Shown one piece after another: positions 27,171 through 36,334 of a stretch of 64,000 nucleotides of DNA; the first letter of the stretch is position 1, and every line of letters starts with the position of its first letter. Source of the stretch: Niastella sp. OAS944 (GTDB lineage: Bacteria > Bacteroidota > Bacteroidia > Chitinophagales > Chitinophagaceae). Location: contig JANUBW010000001.1 of NCBI GenBank assembly GCA_024809215.1, positions 1,426,001 through 1,490,000 on the forward strand, in the 5' to 3' direction. The notes below the pieces were generated by a model. It was not told the DNA's origin, searched no databases, and saw only the letters and a list, made by a program, of their open reading frames with translations. Made by a program: the position numbers and the translations under genes.

Positions 27171-27207
27171 AATCCCGTTCCGATTGATCGAAACGGGATT
27201 ATTTTTT
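27171..27207 (+). terminator. Rho-independent terminator after YciI-like gene
   Basis: AATCCCGTTTCGAT-type stem paired with ATCGAAACGGGATT, followed by ATTTTTT. Confidence 0.9.
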
Positions 27208-27244
27208 GCCTTGTTGCCTATATCCTTATTTTCCTAATAAGCAT

Positions 27245-27303
27245 AAAAAAAACCGGAGGATATTGCGGGTACGAAATTCACTCGGTTACACTATCCACCG
27301 GTT
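27245..27303 (-). terminator. Long-loop terminator of the 27329-27688 gene
   Basis: On the minus strand AACCGGTGGATA (27292-27303) pairs with TATCCTCCGGTT (27251-27262) and is followed by a run of eight T; the loop is about 29 bases. Confidence 0.65.
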
Positions 27304-27328
27304 AAAACGAAAACGGAACGAACTTCTA

Positions 27329-27688
27329 TTACAAGTTGAGTTCAAAGGTTCTTTGGATCCAGCCTGTGGTAAATCCCACAACGACCAGTACAACAACTAT
27401 AAGTAACAAAATTGCCCATGCGGGTATACCCCTGCGATGAATAGCTGTACGTCGTGTACCATCACTGTTTACTACAGTGCGTGTTTTACTGTTACCATTG
27501 CTATATTCAGGAACCATTTCATTTTCCTTTACAACCCTTGCTTTTATAACATATCCGGCGTACCGGCTACTGAATGCATCTACTTCAACCTGATTTCTTA
27601 CCATTTGTTCTGCCACAAACAATTCACCATTGGCCGAAGGTTGATAAGCCTGCACTACCACCGGGAATTCTCTATCGTTTATTACCAT
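27329..27688 (-). CDS. Hypothetical tail-anchored membrane protein
   Basis: 119 residues from ATG at 27688 (MVINDREFPVVVQAYQ); a longer GTG-started form is possible. The N-terminal ~85 residues are soluble and include YAGYVIKARVVKENEM and an Asn/Thr/Arg-rich stretch. A single membrane segment (AWAILLLIVVVLVVVGFTTGW, ~90-110) precedes a short C-terminal tail. I recognise no family. Confidence 0.6.
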   Translation of the reverse strand: MVINDREFPVVVQAYQPSANGELFVAEQMVRNQVEVDAFSSRYAGYVIKARVVKENEMVPEYSNGNSKTRTVVNSDGTRRTAIHRRGIPAWAILLLIVVVLVVVGFTTGWIQRTFELNL

Positions 27689-27812
27689 AACAAACAATTT
27701 TATTACACTTGTAGTATTGCAAAACCATTGCCATGGCCGCTTCACAGGTTATTGATTGAAAATTAAGCACATCAGTTGCTGAGGAATAATTTACTCATAG
27801 CACTGGTTTGCT

Positions 27813-28400
27813 TTATGCAGTTACGGCCTTTCTTTTGCGGGTAATAGCCTTCTTTCTTGTCTTTATTGCAGTGTCTTTCACCGCCTTCTTTTTAGGAGCA
27901 GGTACAGCCCTGGTAGCTGGCGCCTGGTTCAGGTTCTCAGGTGCCTTTTCCAATTGTTCAATAATACCTTTCAGGAATTTAATTAACCGGTTGCGTTGCG
28001 CTTTATCGCTTGCATTCCATTTTTCATTGTCGGCACGCTTATGTGCAAGTTTAAATTTTAGGCCGGTAAGTGAAGTAGTATAATCGTTTGCATTTAACTT
28101 TCTTACATGCTGGTGGGCCAGTATATACCAATGATATTCAGTTCCCACAGGTACGCCCGATCCTTCAGGGGCGCGGCCTGCCCTGCGTTTGGTAACGGCA
28201 TAGCTAATGGTCCACAGGTCGGGGGTTACTTTTGTTTCTTTCCATTCGCCTTTGTCGTAATACCATTTATGGCTACGGCCTATTTTCATGCCGGTATACA
28301 CCTTGCCTTCAAATTCCTTAAACTGGTTATAGGTTTTAGACAGGTCTTTATCGGCTTCCTTCTGTATCCGCTTCTTCGATTTGCCTGTTGATGTTGCCAT
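27813..28400 (-). CDS. Hypothetical protein with histone-like basic tail
   Basis: 195 residues. The central part is compact and aromatic (YNQFKEFEGKVYTGMKIGRSHKWYYDKGEWKETKVTPDLW; YHWYILAHQHVRKLNANDYTTSLTGLKFKLAHKRAD). The last ~45 residues are almost all Lys, Arg, Ala, Thr and Pro, such as KKKAVKDTAIKTRKKAITRK, like the tails of bacterial histone H1-like proteins. This suggests nucleic-acid binding (inference). No signal peptide. Family unknown. Confidence 0.7.
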   Translation of the reverse strand: MATSTGKSKKRIQKEADKDLSKTYNQFKEFEGKVYTGMKIGRSHKWYYDKGEWKETKVTPDLWTISYAVTKRRAGRAPEGSGVPVGTEYHWYILAHQHVRKLNANDYTTSLTGLKFKLAHKRADNEKWNASDKAQRNRLIKFLKGIIEQLEKAPENLNQAPATRAVPAPKKKAVKDTAIKTRKKAITRKRKAVTA

Positions 28401-28474
28401 ATGTAATTGTTTTTATTACATATGCAAAAAATGCCACCGGTAATTCTGTAGATATTTTTTCGCAGCAACAGCTA

Positions 28475-29557
28475 TTATAATGGCCAGCGAATAGCCTGGC
28501 GTTCTTTAGAAGAACGATACAATGCAGTAAACAACTCTACTGTTTTTCTGCCTTCTTTGGCGGTTACCAGCGGCGTCCGGTTTTCGGCTACAGCTACAAT
28601 GAAGTCGCGGTTTTGTTGGCGAACATAATATTCAACTGCATCTACCGCATTGAACTCGGCAGTATCGGCTGCACGATATGCTTCCAGTTGCTGCTCTTCG
28701 CCCGGCACCGTCCAAATATCGTTTAAAGGCGGTTCTTTAATACCCGATTGCCCCGGCAGGAACATAAGGCCGCCATCGGTTTGTACACCTGCAGATGCGC
28801 CATTAGAACCATGTATATGCACTTTACCATAGATGCCTGGCTTTTGTGCATTACTTACTATGATGTTGGCAACCGCGCCATTCTTAAAACGAATGATAGC
28901 GGTAGCTGTGTCTTCTACTTCAATATAGGGGTGATTAATATTTTGCCAAACGCCATACAGCTCTTCCATTTCGCTGCCCATGTACCACAGTAACAGATCT
29001 AACTGATGGGGCGCCTGGTTAACGAGTACGCCTCCGCCCTCCTGCTCCCAGCTGCCGCGCCAGGGATCGCTTTTGTAATAATTTTCATCGCGCCAGCCGT
29101 ACATGATTACCGAGCCTAACATTGGGGTGCCCATCTTACCGGCATCTATCGCCTGCTTTATTCGAAGACAACCTGGGTAGAACCGGCGCTGACTTACCAT
29201 GCCCAGCTGTTTATTATATTGGGCGGCTGCCTGCATCATAGCATCGCAATCTTCGAGCGAAACCGCCAGTGGTTTTTCGGAAAGAACATGTGCGCCGTTT
29301 TCCATTGCAATAATGGCCGCAGCGCGGTGGGCCGGATGCGGCGTGCATATAACTACCACCTGCACCTGCTCGCGTTGTATCATGTCAGCAATATCACTAT
29401 AGCCTTTTACGCCAAAGCGGGCTGCTGTTGCAGCCGCCTTTTCAGTATTGCGGCTTTGCACTGCCACCAGTTCTGTTTCTTCAATATTCATTAGTGCCTG
29501 CGCATGTACCTGCGCCATTTTTCCACAACCTATTATGGCGGACCGTATTTTCTTCAT
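28475..29557 (-). CDS. Gfo/Idh/MocA-family oxidoreductase
   Basis: 360 residues. The NAD(P)-binding Rossmann fold has AIIGCGKMAQVHAQAL, the substrate-site motif is EKPLAV (in GAHVLSEKPLAVS), and the C-terminal alpha/beta domain has GGGVLVNQAPHQLDLLLWYMG with the catalytic-type His. Such enzymes oxidise or reduce sugars and related polyols; the substrate cannot be read from the sequence and no sugar operon is adjacent. Confidence 0.92.
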   Translation of the reverse strand: MKKIRSAIIGCGKMAQVHAQALMNIEETELVAVQSRNTEKAAATAARFGVKGYSDIADMIQREQVQVVVICTPHPAHRAAAIIAMENGAHVLSEKPLAVSLEDCDAMMQAAAQYNKQLGMVSQRRFYPGCLRIKQAIDAGKMGTPMLGSVIMYGWRDENYYKSDPWRGSWEQEGGGVLVNQAPHQLDLLLWYMGSEMEELYGVWQNINHPYIEVEDTATAIIRFKNGAVANIIVSNAQKPGIYGKVHIHGSNGASAGVQTDGGLMFLPGQSGIKEPPLNDIWTVPGEEQQLEAYRAADTAEFNAVDAVEYYVRQQNRDFIVAVAENRTPLVTAKEGRKTVELFTALYRSSKERQAIRWPL

Positions 29558-29607
29558 AAGTAGCTTTATCCTTTAAGGTTTGCTTTTCTAAATAAGCAGC
29601 AATTGTT

Positions 29608-29697
29608 GATTTTGAGATTTAGGGATTTTGAGATTTCTTTTACCGTATGCCTCGCGACAAATCTCAAAATCCCGCAATCGCGAAATCTCAAAATCTA
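29608..29697. repeat. Family B large imperfect inverted repeat
   Basis: Left arm 29608-29637 (GATTTTGAGATTTAGGGATT and on) and right arm 29659-29695 (AAATCTCAAAATCCCGCAAT and on) are imperfect complements; the core includes ATGCCTCGCGA. The right arm abuts the TAG stop of the methyltransferase gene. Confidence 0.85.
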
Positions 29698-30441
29698 CTT
29701 CTGCACCCTACCCAATTTAATAAACAACGGAAAGTAAAAGTTTCTATATTCATCACCCTGCCAGGCTGCGTCAATTAAGGCAGCCAGTTCAGTTACCGGG
29801 TTATATCCATTGGCTTTTATAAAATGTTGTACGCTGGACCAGGTGTTGAAATAACCTGTCAGTTGCGCTTTGTTCCATTGAACTTTTATCTGAAATTCCT
29901 TTGCAGGCAATGGCTCATAAGGGAATGGAACAGTGGTGTAATGCTCATCAACATACCGGCGTTCTTTATCCCAATAAGCGCCCACTGTTTCGCGGTAAAA
30001 GGTATTGATGATCGTATTCAACGCGGCATCTTCACACACAACCAGGCTGTAACCCCATATAGCAACTATAGCACCGGGCTTTGCTACGCGTTTTACTTCC
30101 TGCTCAAACGCATCAAATTTAAACCAGTGATAAGCTTGTGCTACTGTTATACAGTCAAAGCTGTTATCGGCAAAAGGGGTTTGCTCTGCAGTGGCAACTG
30201 AATAGGTAATATTTTCAAGCGGCTGGGCCTGCTGCAATTGTTTTTCGCTTATGTCGGTGGCCATTACCTTATCGAAGTATTTAGCCAGTTCAACAGCAGC
30301 CTGTCCATTACCGGTAGCGCAATCCCAGGCTTGTTGTTTATTTTTTACATGCTGAAGTATATACTCAAACAGCCCGGGCGGATAGCCAGGGCGGTATTGC
30401 GCGTATAGCGAAGCCTGGTTACTGAAAAGGTCTTTTGCCAT
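29695..30441 (-). CDS. Class I SAM-dependent methyltransferase
   Basis: 248 residues. The start reads YAQYRPGYPPGLFEYI, the SAM-binding motif I is AWDCATGNGQAAVELAKYFD, followed by VMATDISEKQLQQA and SVATAEQTPFADNSFDCITVAQAYHWF. It resembles the UbiE/Tam-like group, but the substrate is unknown. The start is four bases after the rpe stop, so the two are co-transcribed. Confidence 0.9.
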   Translation of the reverse strand: MAKDLFSNQASLYAQYRPGYPPGLFEYILQHVKNKQQAWDCATGNGQAAVELAKYFDKVMATDISEKQLQQAQPLENITYSVATAEQTPFADNSFDCITVAQAYHWFKFDAFEQEVKRVAKPGAIVAIWGYSLVVCEDAALNTIINTFYRETVGAYWDKERRYVDEHYTTVPFPYEPLPAKEFQIKVQWNKAQLTGYFNTWSSVQHFIKANGYNPVTELAALIDAAWQGDEYRNFYFPLFIKLGRVQK

Positions 30442-30445
30442 AAGC

Positions 30446-31096
30446 TTATACTATTTTTTTAAGCTGTGCAATGGTGTCTTTGGGATCTTTTGATCTGAAC
30501 ACTGTATTACCTGCTACCAGTACATGCGCGCCTGCTTTTATAATATCGGGGGCGTTTTGCAGTGTTACCCCACCATCGATCTCAATTTTGGTAGCCAGCC
30601 CTTTTTCATCGATCATGCGGCGCAGGGCAGCTATCTTATTTAAGGTATTAGGTATGAATTTTTGTCCGCCAAAACCGGGGTTAACGCTCATGATGAGCAC
30701 TACATCAATATCGTGTAATACTTCTTTTAAAGCTTCAACAGGTGTATGCGGGTTCAAAGCCACACCGGCCTGCATGCCCAGTGATTTTATTTGTTCAATA
30801 TTGCGGTGTAAGTGAGTGCAGGCTTCCAGATGAACGGTAAGAATATCAGCGCCGGCCTTTTTAAAGTCTTCTACATATTTTTCGGGTTTTACGATCATCA
30901 GGTGCACATCACACACTTTAGTAGTTGTTTTGCGAATGAATTCGATGATCATGGGGCCGAATGTGATGTTGGGTACAAAACGCCCGTCCATTACATCGAG
31001 GTGAAACCAATCGGCCTCGCTTTCATTGACCATTTTACAATCTGCTTCCAAAGAAAGAAAGTTAGCCGATAAAAATGATGGTGCTACTATAGCCAT
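30446..31096 (-). CDS. rpe: Ribulose-phosphate 3-epimerase
   Basis: A TIM-barrel metalloenzyme of 216 residues that interconverts ribulose-5-phosphate and xylulose-5-phosphate in the pentose phosphate pathway. Signatures are PSFLSANFLSLEADCK, WFHLDVMDGRFVPNITFGP, CDVHLMIVKPEKY, LIMSVNPGFGGQKFIP and EIDGGVTLQNAPDI. Normal length; first gene of a two-gene unit with the methyltransferase. Confidence 0.97.
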   Translation of the reverse strand: MAIVAPSFLSANFLSLEADCKMVNESEADWFHLDVMDGRFVPNITFGPMIIEFIRKTTTKVCDVHLMIVKPEKYVEDFKKAGADILTVHLEACTHLHRNIEQIKSLGMQAGVALNPHTPVEALKEVLHDIDVVLIMSVNPGFGGQKFIPNTLNKIAALRRMIDEKGLATKIEIDGGVTLQNAPDIIKAGAHVLVAGNTVFRSKDPKDTIAQLKKIV

Positions 31097-31194
31097 GGCA
31101 AGAAGGTATGTTGATTTGTTAACTGATTATTTATTTGAAGCATTTACCTTATCAGGGTATTCTGCGTTGCAAAAGTAACTTATTTGGTGAATGG

Positions 31195-31447
31195 TGAACT
31201 TGAAACCGGCAATCGTGAATCGGCAATCGGCAATAATGCCCGAATTTTAAGCCCTCGCGATATCGTGAGACGTGAAACGTGAAACGTGAAATAAATACAC
31301 GTCCGCTCAGCAACCCGCCTACGCTACAGCTCCGGCGGGCAAAGCCCGAAACTCAAGACCTGAGACTTAAAACTAAGAACCATGAACTCAAAACTGAACA
31401 ACTGAATAACTTAATAACTCCACGTCAACAAGTCAACTCGTCAACTA
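31195..31447. repeat. Mosaic of families C, D and A
   Basis: Family C element (GAATCGGCAATCGGCAATAA, core with CCCTCGCGATATCG, GTGAGACGTGAAACGTGAAAC) at 31205-31290. Then GC-rich CCCGCCTACGCTACAGCTCCGGCGGG. Then family D units (AACTCAAGACCTGAGACTTA; AACTAAGAACCATGAACTC). Finally a family A array reading TAG, TTGACGAG, TTGACTTG from the TPR gene stop. Confidence 0.8.
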
Positions 31448-32455
31448 CTTCTCAAGTCTTTTAACTCCCTCCTTCGCCTCTTCAAACTTTTTATCAAGCG
31501 CAAGGGCCCGTTTATAATTTACCAGCGCCTGTTCTTTCTTCCCCTGTTCTTCATAAATACGCGCCATCCAGTACCAGGCATCGGCATTGGTATTGGCAAC
31601 GGTAGCGGCCATGGTAAACTCTTTTAATGCGCTATCGCTTTTCTTCAGGTCGTGCAGGATAATGCCTTTTTCAATATAGGCATCAGAAAACTTCCAGTCG
31701 CGGCTTATGCAATCGTTGAACATTTGCATAGCCTTGTCGTATTGCTTGCTATCGGAATAATAACTGCCTTTTAAATACAACACATCGTTAATGATGCCCG
31801 ATGTATCTTTACGTATAAGCTCATCGCAAAGGGTAAGTACTTTGGGATTCAATGTAGCCGCATATAAACTGGCCAGTGCAAGTCCGTTATAATTGATGGG
31901 TTGTACCTTGTAGCTTTTCTCCAATGCCTGAATAGCTGCAGGTGTATCGGCAAGCTGTGCCAGTAACACCCCTTTTTCATAATATACCTCAAAGTTCATG
32001 GAGTCTTGCCGCGCCCATTCATCGTATTGAGAAATGGCTTTTTGATTCTCTCCTATTTGTGTATAGATCTCGCTCAGGCGACGATGCAGATCGGGATTGG
32101 TGGGCCATTTGGCCAGACTGGTCTTTAACAATGCGATGGCTTCTTCGGGCTGGTTCACCAACATCAGGTTCGATACGTATTGCAAAGCAACATATTCATC
32201 GGGTTTTAATTCCCAGGCCTTTTTATAATCGGCCATGGCCAGCTCATGCAGGTCGTTCTGCGACAACAGAATTCCTCTTTGCAGGTACAGGGCCTGGTCC
32301 TGGGGAAATTGCTTTATACTATCAGTTAAACTGGCAAAGGGCGGTGAGTTCAGCACTTTTTCGGCCGATACCTTTTCCTTTTGTTCAGTATTACAACCAC
32401 ATACCCAACATAATAAAACAACCAGTATAGCTGGTAAAGAGAACCATTTTTTCAT
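31445..32455 (-). CDS. TPR-repeat lipoprotein
   Basis: 336 residues from ATG at 32455, giving the export signal MKKWFSLPAILVVLLCWVCGC with a lipobox-like Cys and then NTEQKEK; an earlier in-frame ATG at 32509 lacks such a signal. The rest is about eight TPR units, such as LYLQRGILLSQNDLHELAMADYKKAW and WYWMARIYEEQGKKEQALVNYKRAL. Probably a periplasm-facing scaffold; no specific partner is suggested. Its stop TAG begins an octamer array. Confidence 0.85.
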   Translation of the reverse strand: MKKWFSLPAILVVLLCWVCGCNTEQKEKVSAEKVLNSPPFASLTDSIKQFPQDQALYLQRGILLSQNDLHELAMADYKKAWELKPDEYVALQYVSNLMLVNQPEEAIALLKTSLAKWPTNPDLHRRLSEIYTQIGENQKAISQYDEWARQDSMNFEVYYEKGVLLAQLADTPAAIQALEKSYKVQPINYNGLALASLYAATLNPKVLTLCDELIRKDTSGIINDVLYLKGSYYSDSKQYDKAMQMFNDCISRDWKFSDAYIEKGIILHDLKKSDSALKEFTMAATVANTNADAWYWMARIYEEQGKKEQALVNYKRALALDKKFEEAKEGVKRLEK

Positions 32456-32659
32456 CAGTGTAATATATATTTTTTCAAAGGCCGGCAGCATATTATAAAA
32501 TACCTGCATCCATGCACGATCTGGGGCAAAACTAACCGATTTTTACAAAGTACTTATGACAATATTCTGACATGCAAACTATTTAACAAAATTATCTTCA
32601 TTTCGGTAAGGATGTATACCAATTAAACTATGTATTGCGCGTTCATAAACCAACTGTGT

Positions 32660-33727
32660 ATGAAAAAATGGATGTTATTTCTGCTGTTTGCATTGCCCAC
32701 AACGGTTATATCACAACGGGCCGATACCCTTTTGTATCCTGAAGAAAAACATTTTAAGAACATTCAGCAATTGACGTTTGGCGGCGATAATGCCGAAGCC
32801 TATTTTAGCTATGATGGTAAATGGCTGGTTTTTCAACGCACCAGCGTTAAAGATGGCATTCCCTGCGATCAGATCTTTGCCGGTAAAATACCGGCGCCGG
32901 GCGCTCCGTTTCAATACAAAAGAATAAGTAGCGGTAAAGGAAGAACTACCTGTGGCTTTTTTACAAAAGATGGCAAACATATCATCTACGCATCTACCCA
33001 TGCTGGCGGCGATAGCTGTCCGCCATTGCCCGATCGCTCAAAATATGGTAACAAATACATTTGGCCTTTGTACAGCAGCTACGATATTTTTATGGCCGAT
33101 CTTAATGGAAACATCGTTAAACAACTTACCAGCAGTAAAGGGTACGATGCTGAAGCAACCCTATCACCCGATGGTAAAAAGATGATCTATACCAGCGTTA
33201 AAGACGGCGATATTGAACTGTACATAATGGACCTGCAAACCGGTAAAGAAAAAAGAATAACCCATACACCCGGGTACGATGGTGGCGCCTGGTTCAGCCC
33301 CGATGGAAAAAAGATCGTTTGGCGTGCTTCACGCCCGCAAACACCCGAAGCATTACAATCGTATAAAGAACTGCTGGCCGAAAACCTGGTAGCGCCTACA
33401 CAAATGGAAATATTCATTGCCGATGCCGATGGCAGCAATGCACACCAGGTAACCAGTTTGGGGCAGGCCAATTGGGCGCCGGCCTTTATGCCCGATAGCA
33501 AACACATCATCTTTGCATCGAATCACGAATACAAAAGAGGTTTTCCGTTTAACCTGTATACTATGAATGAAGATGGCAGCGGGTTGCAAAAGATCAGTCG
33601 CGATAAAGGTTTTGATGCCTTCCCTATGTTCAGCCCCAATGGCAAAAAGATCGTTTTCTGCAGCAACAGGAACAATGGCGGCACGCGCGACACTAATATT
33701 TTTATTGCCGACTATGCAGAAGAATGA
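32660..33727 (+). CDS. Exported TolB-like beta-propeller protein
   Basis: 355 residues from ATG at 32660 (MKKWMLFLLFALPTTVISQ signal). PD40-type propeller blades repeat: AEAYFSYDGKWLVFQR, AEATLSPDGKKMIYTS, GGAWFSPDGKKIVWRA, WAPAFMPDSKHIIFAS, DAFPMFSPNGKKIVFCS. Family members bind proteins or sugars in the periplasm; no enzymatic residues are evident. It is divergent from the TPR lipoprotein gene. Confidence 0.88.
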   Translation: MKKWMLFLLFALPTTVISQRADTLLYPEEKHFKNIQQLTFGGDNAEAYFSYDGKWLVFQRTSVKDGIPCDQIFAGKIPAPGAPFQYKRISSGKGRTTCGFFTKDGKHIIYASTHAGGDSCPPLPDRSKYGNKYIWPLYSSYDIFMADLNGNIVKQLTSSKGYDAEATLSPDGKKMIYTSVKDGDIELYIMDLQTGKEKRITHTPGYDGGAWFSPDGKKIVWRASRPQTPEALQSYKELLAENLVAPTQMEIFIADADGSNAHQVTSLGQANWAPAFMPDSKHIIFASNHEYKRGFPFNLYTMNEDGSGLQKISRDKGFDAFPMFSPNGKKIVFCSNRNNGGTRDTNIFIADYAEE

Positions 33728-33774
33728 CCGTGATCAATAGATGAGAATAAATAACCGGCAATAAGGAATCAAAT

Positions 33775-33805
33775 TTGAGATTTCCCTTCGCCACCATTAG
33801 CTTTG
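33775..33805 (+). promoter_or_regulatory. Promoter with exact TAxxTTTG -7 box
   Basis: TTG at 33775-33777, 20-base spacer, TAGCTTTG at 33798-33805, 18 bases before the ATG at 33823. The region has a short family B-like frame (TTTGAGATTTC ... CAAATCTCCGC). Confidence 0.6.
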
Positions 33806-33822
33806 CGCCAAATCTCCGCATT

Positions 33823-34284
33823 ATGAATGTTTTAGTTGCACTACATAGTTATCTCAGGTGGATATTGTTGATACTGTTACTGGTTTCAATATTCAAAGCT
33901 CTTTCGGGTATGAATAGCAAAAGATCATTGACAGCCGGCGACAAAAAAATATGGTTGTTTACCATGATCAGTGCCCATACTACCCTGCTGATTGGTTTAA
34001 TACTGTTGTTTGTTGGCAGAATTAGTTTTACCAATAAACCCGAAGGTGTTAGCGTAATGAAAGATGCCACATACCGCTTCTTTTTGGTAGAACACCCTAT
34101 GATGATGATCATTGCCATTGTATTCATTACCATTGGCCGTGGACAGGTTAAAAAACCAGTGCCCGATGCTATTAAATACAAAAAAGCCTTCTGGTTCTTT
34201 GTGCTGGCATTGTTACTTATACTGGCTGCTATTCCCTGGCCTGGCAGAGAAAATATTGGCCGTCCATTGTTCTTTGGTTCTTAA
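33823..34284 (+). CDS. Small four-helix membrane protein
   Basis: 153 residues from ATG at 33823 (MNVLVALHSYLRWILLILLL). Four membrane helices are visible: ~10-28, ~48-68, ~88-108 and ~122-140. His residues occur in HSYLRW, SAHTTLL and VEHPMMM at the helix ends, a pattern seen in small cytochrome-like or CopD-like proteins, but haem binding is only a guess. No family assigned. Confidence 0.7.
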   Translation: MNVLVALHSYLRWILLILLLVSIFKALSGMNSKRSLTAGDKKIWLFTMISAHTTLLIGLILLFVGRISFTNKPEGVSVMKDATYRFFLVEHPMMMIIAIVFITIGRGQVKKPVPDAIKYKKAFWFFVLALLLILAAIPWPGRENIGRPLFFGS

Positions 34285-34312
34285 CATTGAATAATCAATT
34301 CTTTTAATATCA

Positions 34313-34350
34313 GAATGCCATTCCGCTTTGCCGGGTGGCATTTTGCTTTT
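34313..34350 (+). terminator. Terminator of the four-helix protein gene
   Basis: GAATGCCA and TGGCATTTTG arms with a 15-base loop containing CCGCTTTGCCGG, followed by CTTTTAAG. Confidence 0.6.
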
Positions 34351-34848
34351 AAGCTGTTTTTAAGACAGCGCTGCTAATGCCCATTTAGCCTGTTCCCATT
34401 AAAAAATAATGTGCTATAAACCAGCATCTTCTAATGTATTTCTAACGCTAAACCCCTCCTATCTGCTTCATTTCAATTCATTTATCACAGTTCTTCAGGG
34501 AATGTAACAAAATGAATTACAACACAATAATAGGTTTGAGCCGGCGTTTTTGGATGCGGTGAAATCTGAAACCGGGCAGGCCGGAGCAGGACACTACAGG
34601 ACATACGTTTGACTTTAACGCTATACGTTTGTGGGCCCGGAATTGAATAGATAAACCAGAAGGCCACTGACACATCTTTTTTACTTTCTATGTTGAAAAG
34701 TGGCATTGTGTGAGTCTATCGTATACAGAGAAACGATATGCTTAACTTGCTTGCTCCTGTTGAATAATTATCAGAAAACTTATTGGTACTGAATTTATAA
34801 GAAATATTTTTTCGGCAGACTTTTTGAATTTTATACATAAACGTTATC
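34351..34848. other. 498-bp gene-poor interval, possible RNA or small ORF
   Basis: A 73-codon frame lies at 34485-34706 on the minus strand; its composition (CSVLLRPARFQISPHPKTPA) looks unlike a folded protein and I do not call it. On the plus strand TACGTTTG occurs twice (34603-34610 and 34624-34631), each a perfect match to TAxxTTTG, so this may hold the promoter of the 34849 gene or of a small RNA. Confidence 0.35.
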
Positions 34849-36180
34849 ATGACACTTTACACCTTGGCGAGAATCCGTACTGGCGTTTTATTTGTATGCT
34901 TACTATTCTCTTGTTCGACCCTTTTTGCACAAACCATTAATGCTGTATATGCAGGTACTGCATATGAGTATGATCAAAGTTCAGATGCCGGTGAAATGGT
35001 AAGAACTGATTACGTATACTACTTTAGGCCCAATAACTCTTTTTGTAGCGGATTAGATAAACCTGACTGGCAAAAGCGTATAGATGGTACTTATGCTATC
35101 AGTGGCAATCAGATCAAAATGAAGTTCCTGAACGATGGTTCTGAAAAGATCATCCTTTTAGGCGTCACCGGCGAAACCGGTCAATCGGGTGCCGCTACCT
35201 TCATTAAATTGACCCCATCTAATGAAGTTGCTAATGGATTTTACAAATACAACAGATCTTCAGGCAAAGGTGATGGTTATTATTTCACTAATGGAAACTT
35301 CAAACGCACTACAACTTTGGCTGGTGTAAACAGCACCGATGGTTCATATACTGTTAGCCAGGGTTTGTTAGGTCTTAAATATAACAGTGGTAAAACCACA
35401 AACGTAAGCTTCTTCAGCAGCGCTGAAAAGAAATCGATCGTTGTTATCAATGGCGATATCTTTTATCTCGATGAAGAAGAAATGGCTAAACACGGCGATA
35501 TTAAACAGCCTGCTACCACTGCAACTGCTGCAGCTCCTGTTGTAGTTTCAAAAACAAACGATGTACTGGAAGCTGGTATGAACCTGTTGAAACAAGCTAA
35601 CCAAACACATGGTGGTAAAAGCCTCGATGGCCTCAATACCCTGAAAGCGGTAATGAACACCAATAACCTTACACTCACCATGCAGGCCGATTATACCCGT
35701 CAGATCGTACGGTTGGAATCAGCCCTGCAAGGCAATGTAATCCTGTTAGAGCAAATGGAAGGCAACAGCGGCTGGAGCTTTGATGGCAATGGTTATGCGC
35801 CCCTTTCGCCACAACGTGTAACAGAACTGAAACGCTACCTGTTCTGTGGTTTGCTGGGTCTTAAATCGGACCTGCTGGCCAAATCAACAGCTACCCTGCA
35901 AACACAACAGTTCGACCTGTCGTCTGTAATGGTAATGGTGAACAGCATGCGCGCCGGTTATATCATCAACAACCGTAACAACCGTCTCGAAGCATTGATC
36001 ATGGTTGATCCGCTTAGTGGTACTACCACCTGTACTTATTCTGATTTCAAGAAAACAGGCAATATTCTGTTACCATATACCGAGATCATGCAGGCCGGCA
36101 AACATGCTCAAACCATTACGTATGAGAGTTATGACATTAACCCTACGTTTGGTAAAGATGCCTGGACTAAACCTAAATAG
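34849..36180 (+). CDS. Hypothetical exported protein
   Basis: 443 residues with a signal peptide (LFVCLLFSCSTLFAQ). The N-terminal part (~30-210) is beta-rich with two similar segments (YVYYFRPNNSFCSG...WQKRIDGTYAISGNQIKMKF and GYYFTNGNFKRTT...STDGSYTVSQGLLGLKY), suggesting duplicated lipocalin-like or beta-sandwich domains. A Thr/Ala/Val linker follows (~222-235), then a mixed C-terminal domain (VLEAGMNLLKQANQTHGGKSLDGLNTLKAV). No family recognised. Confidence 0.75.
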   Translation: MTLYTLARIRTGVLFVCLLFSCSTLFAQTINAVYAGTAYEYDQSSDAGEMVRTDYVYYFRPNNSFCSGLDKPDWQKRIDGTYAISGNQIKMKFLNDGSEKIILLGVTGETGQSGAATFIKLTPSNEVANGFYKYNRSSGKGDGYYFTNGNFKRTTTLAGVNSTDGSYTVSQGLLGLKYNSGKTTNVSFFSSAEKKSIVVINGDIFYLDEEEMAKHGDIKQPATTATAAAPVVVSKTNDVLEAGMNLLKQANQTHGGKSLDGLNTLKAVMNTNNLTLTMQADYTRQIVRLESALQGNVILLEQMEGNSGWSFDGNGYAPLSPQRVTELKRYLFCGLLGLKSDLLAKSTATLQTQQFDLSSVMVMVNSMRAGYIINNRNNRLEALIMVDPLSGTTTCTYSDFKKTGNILLPYTEIMQAGKHAQTITYESYDINPTFGKDAWTKPK

Positions 36181-36202
36181 TATATAAATAACTTACAAAT
36201 AC

Positions 36203-36234
36203 AAAGCCTTCCCATAACCGGGAGGGCTTTTTTT
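36203..36234 (+). terminator. Rho-independent terminator
   Basis: AAAGCCTTCCC, six-base loop, GGGAGGGCTTTTTTT directly downstream of the exported protein. Confidence 0.92.
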
Positions 36235-36247
36235 ATTCCCTGTATTT

Positions 36248-36303
36248 CCATTAGCTAATTATCACATTATCTCATTAGCACATTATCTCATTAGCCTATT
36301 AGT
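36248..36303. repeat. CATTAGC/TTATCACA tandem units
   Basis: CATTAGCTAATTATCACATT, ATCTCATTAGCACATTATCTCATTAGCCTATTAG: 7- to 9-base degenerate units like the TTATCACA stretch at 9642. Confidence 0.65.
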
Positions 36304-36334
36304 TTTCGTATCTTGCTGCCAACCTAAAAGAAAT

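Noticed and set aside
31279-31464. 61-codon frame in the rpe-TPR gap
   Set aside because: It consists of family C, D and A repeats.
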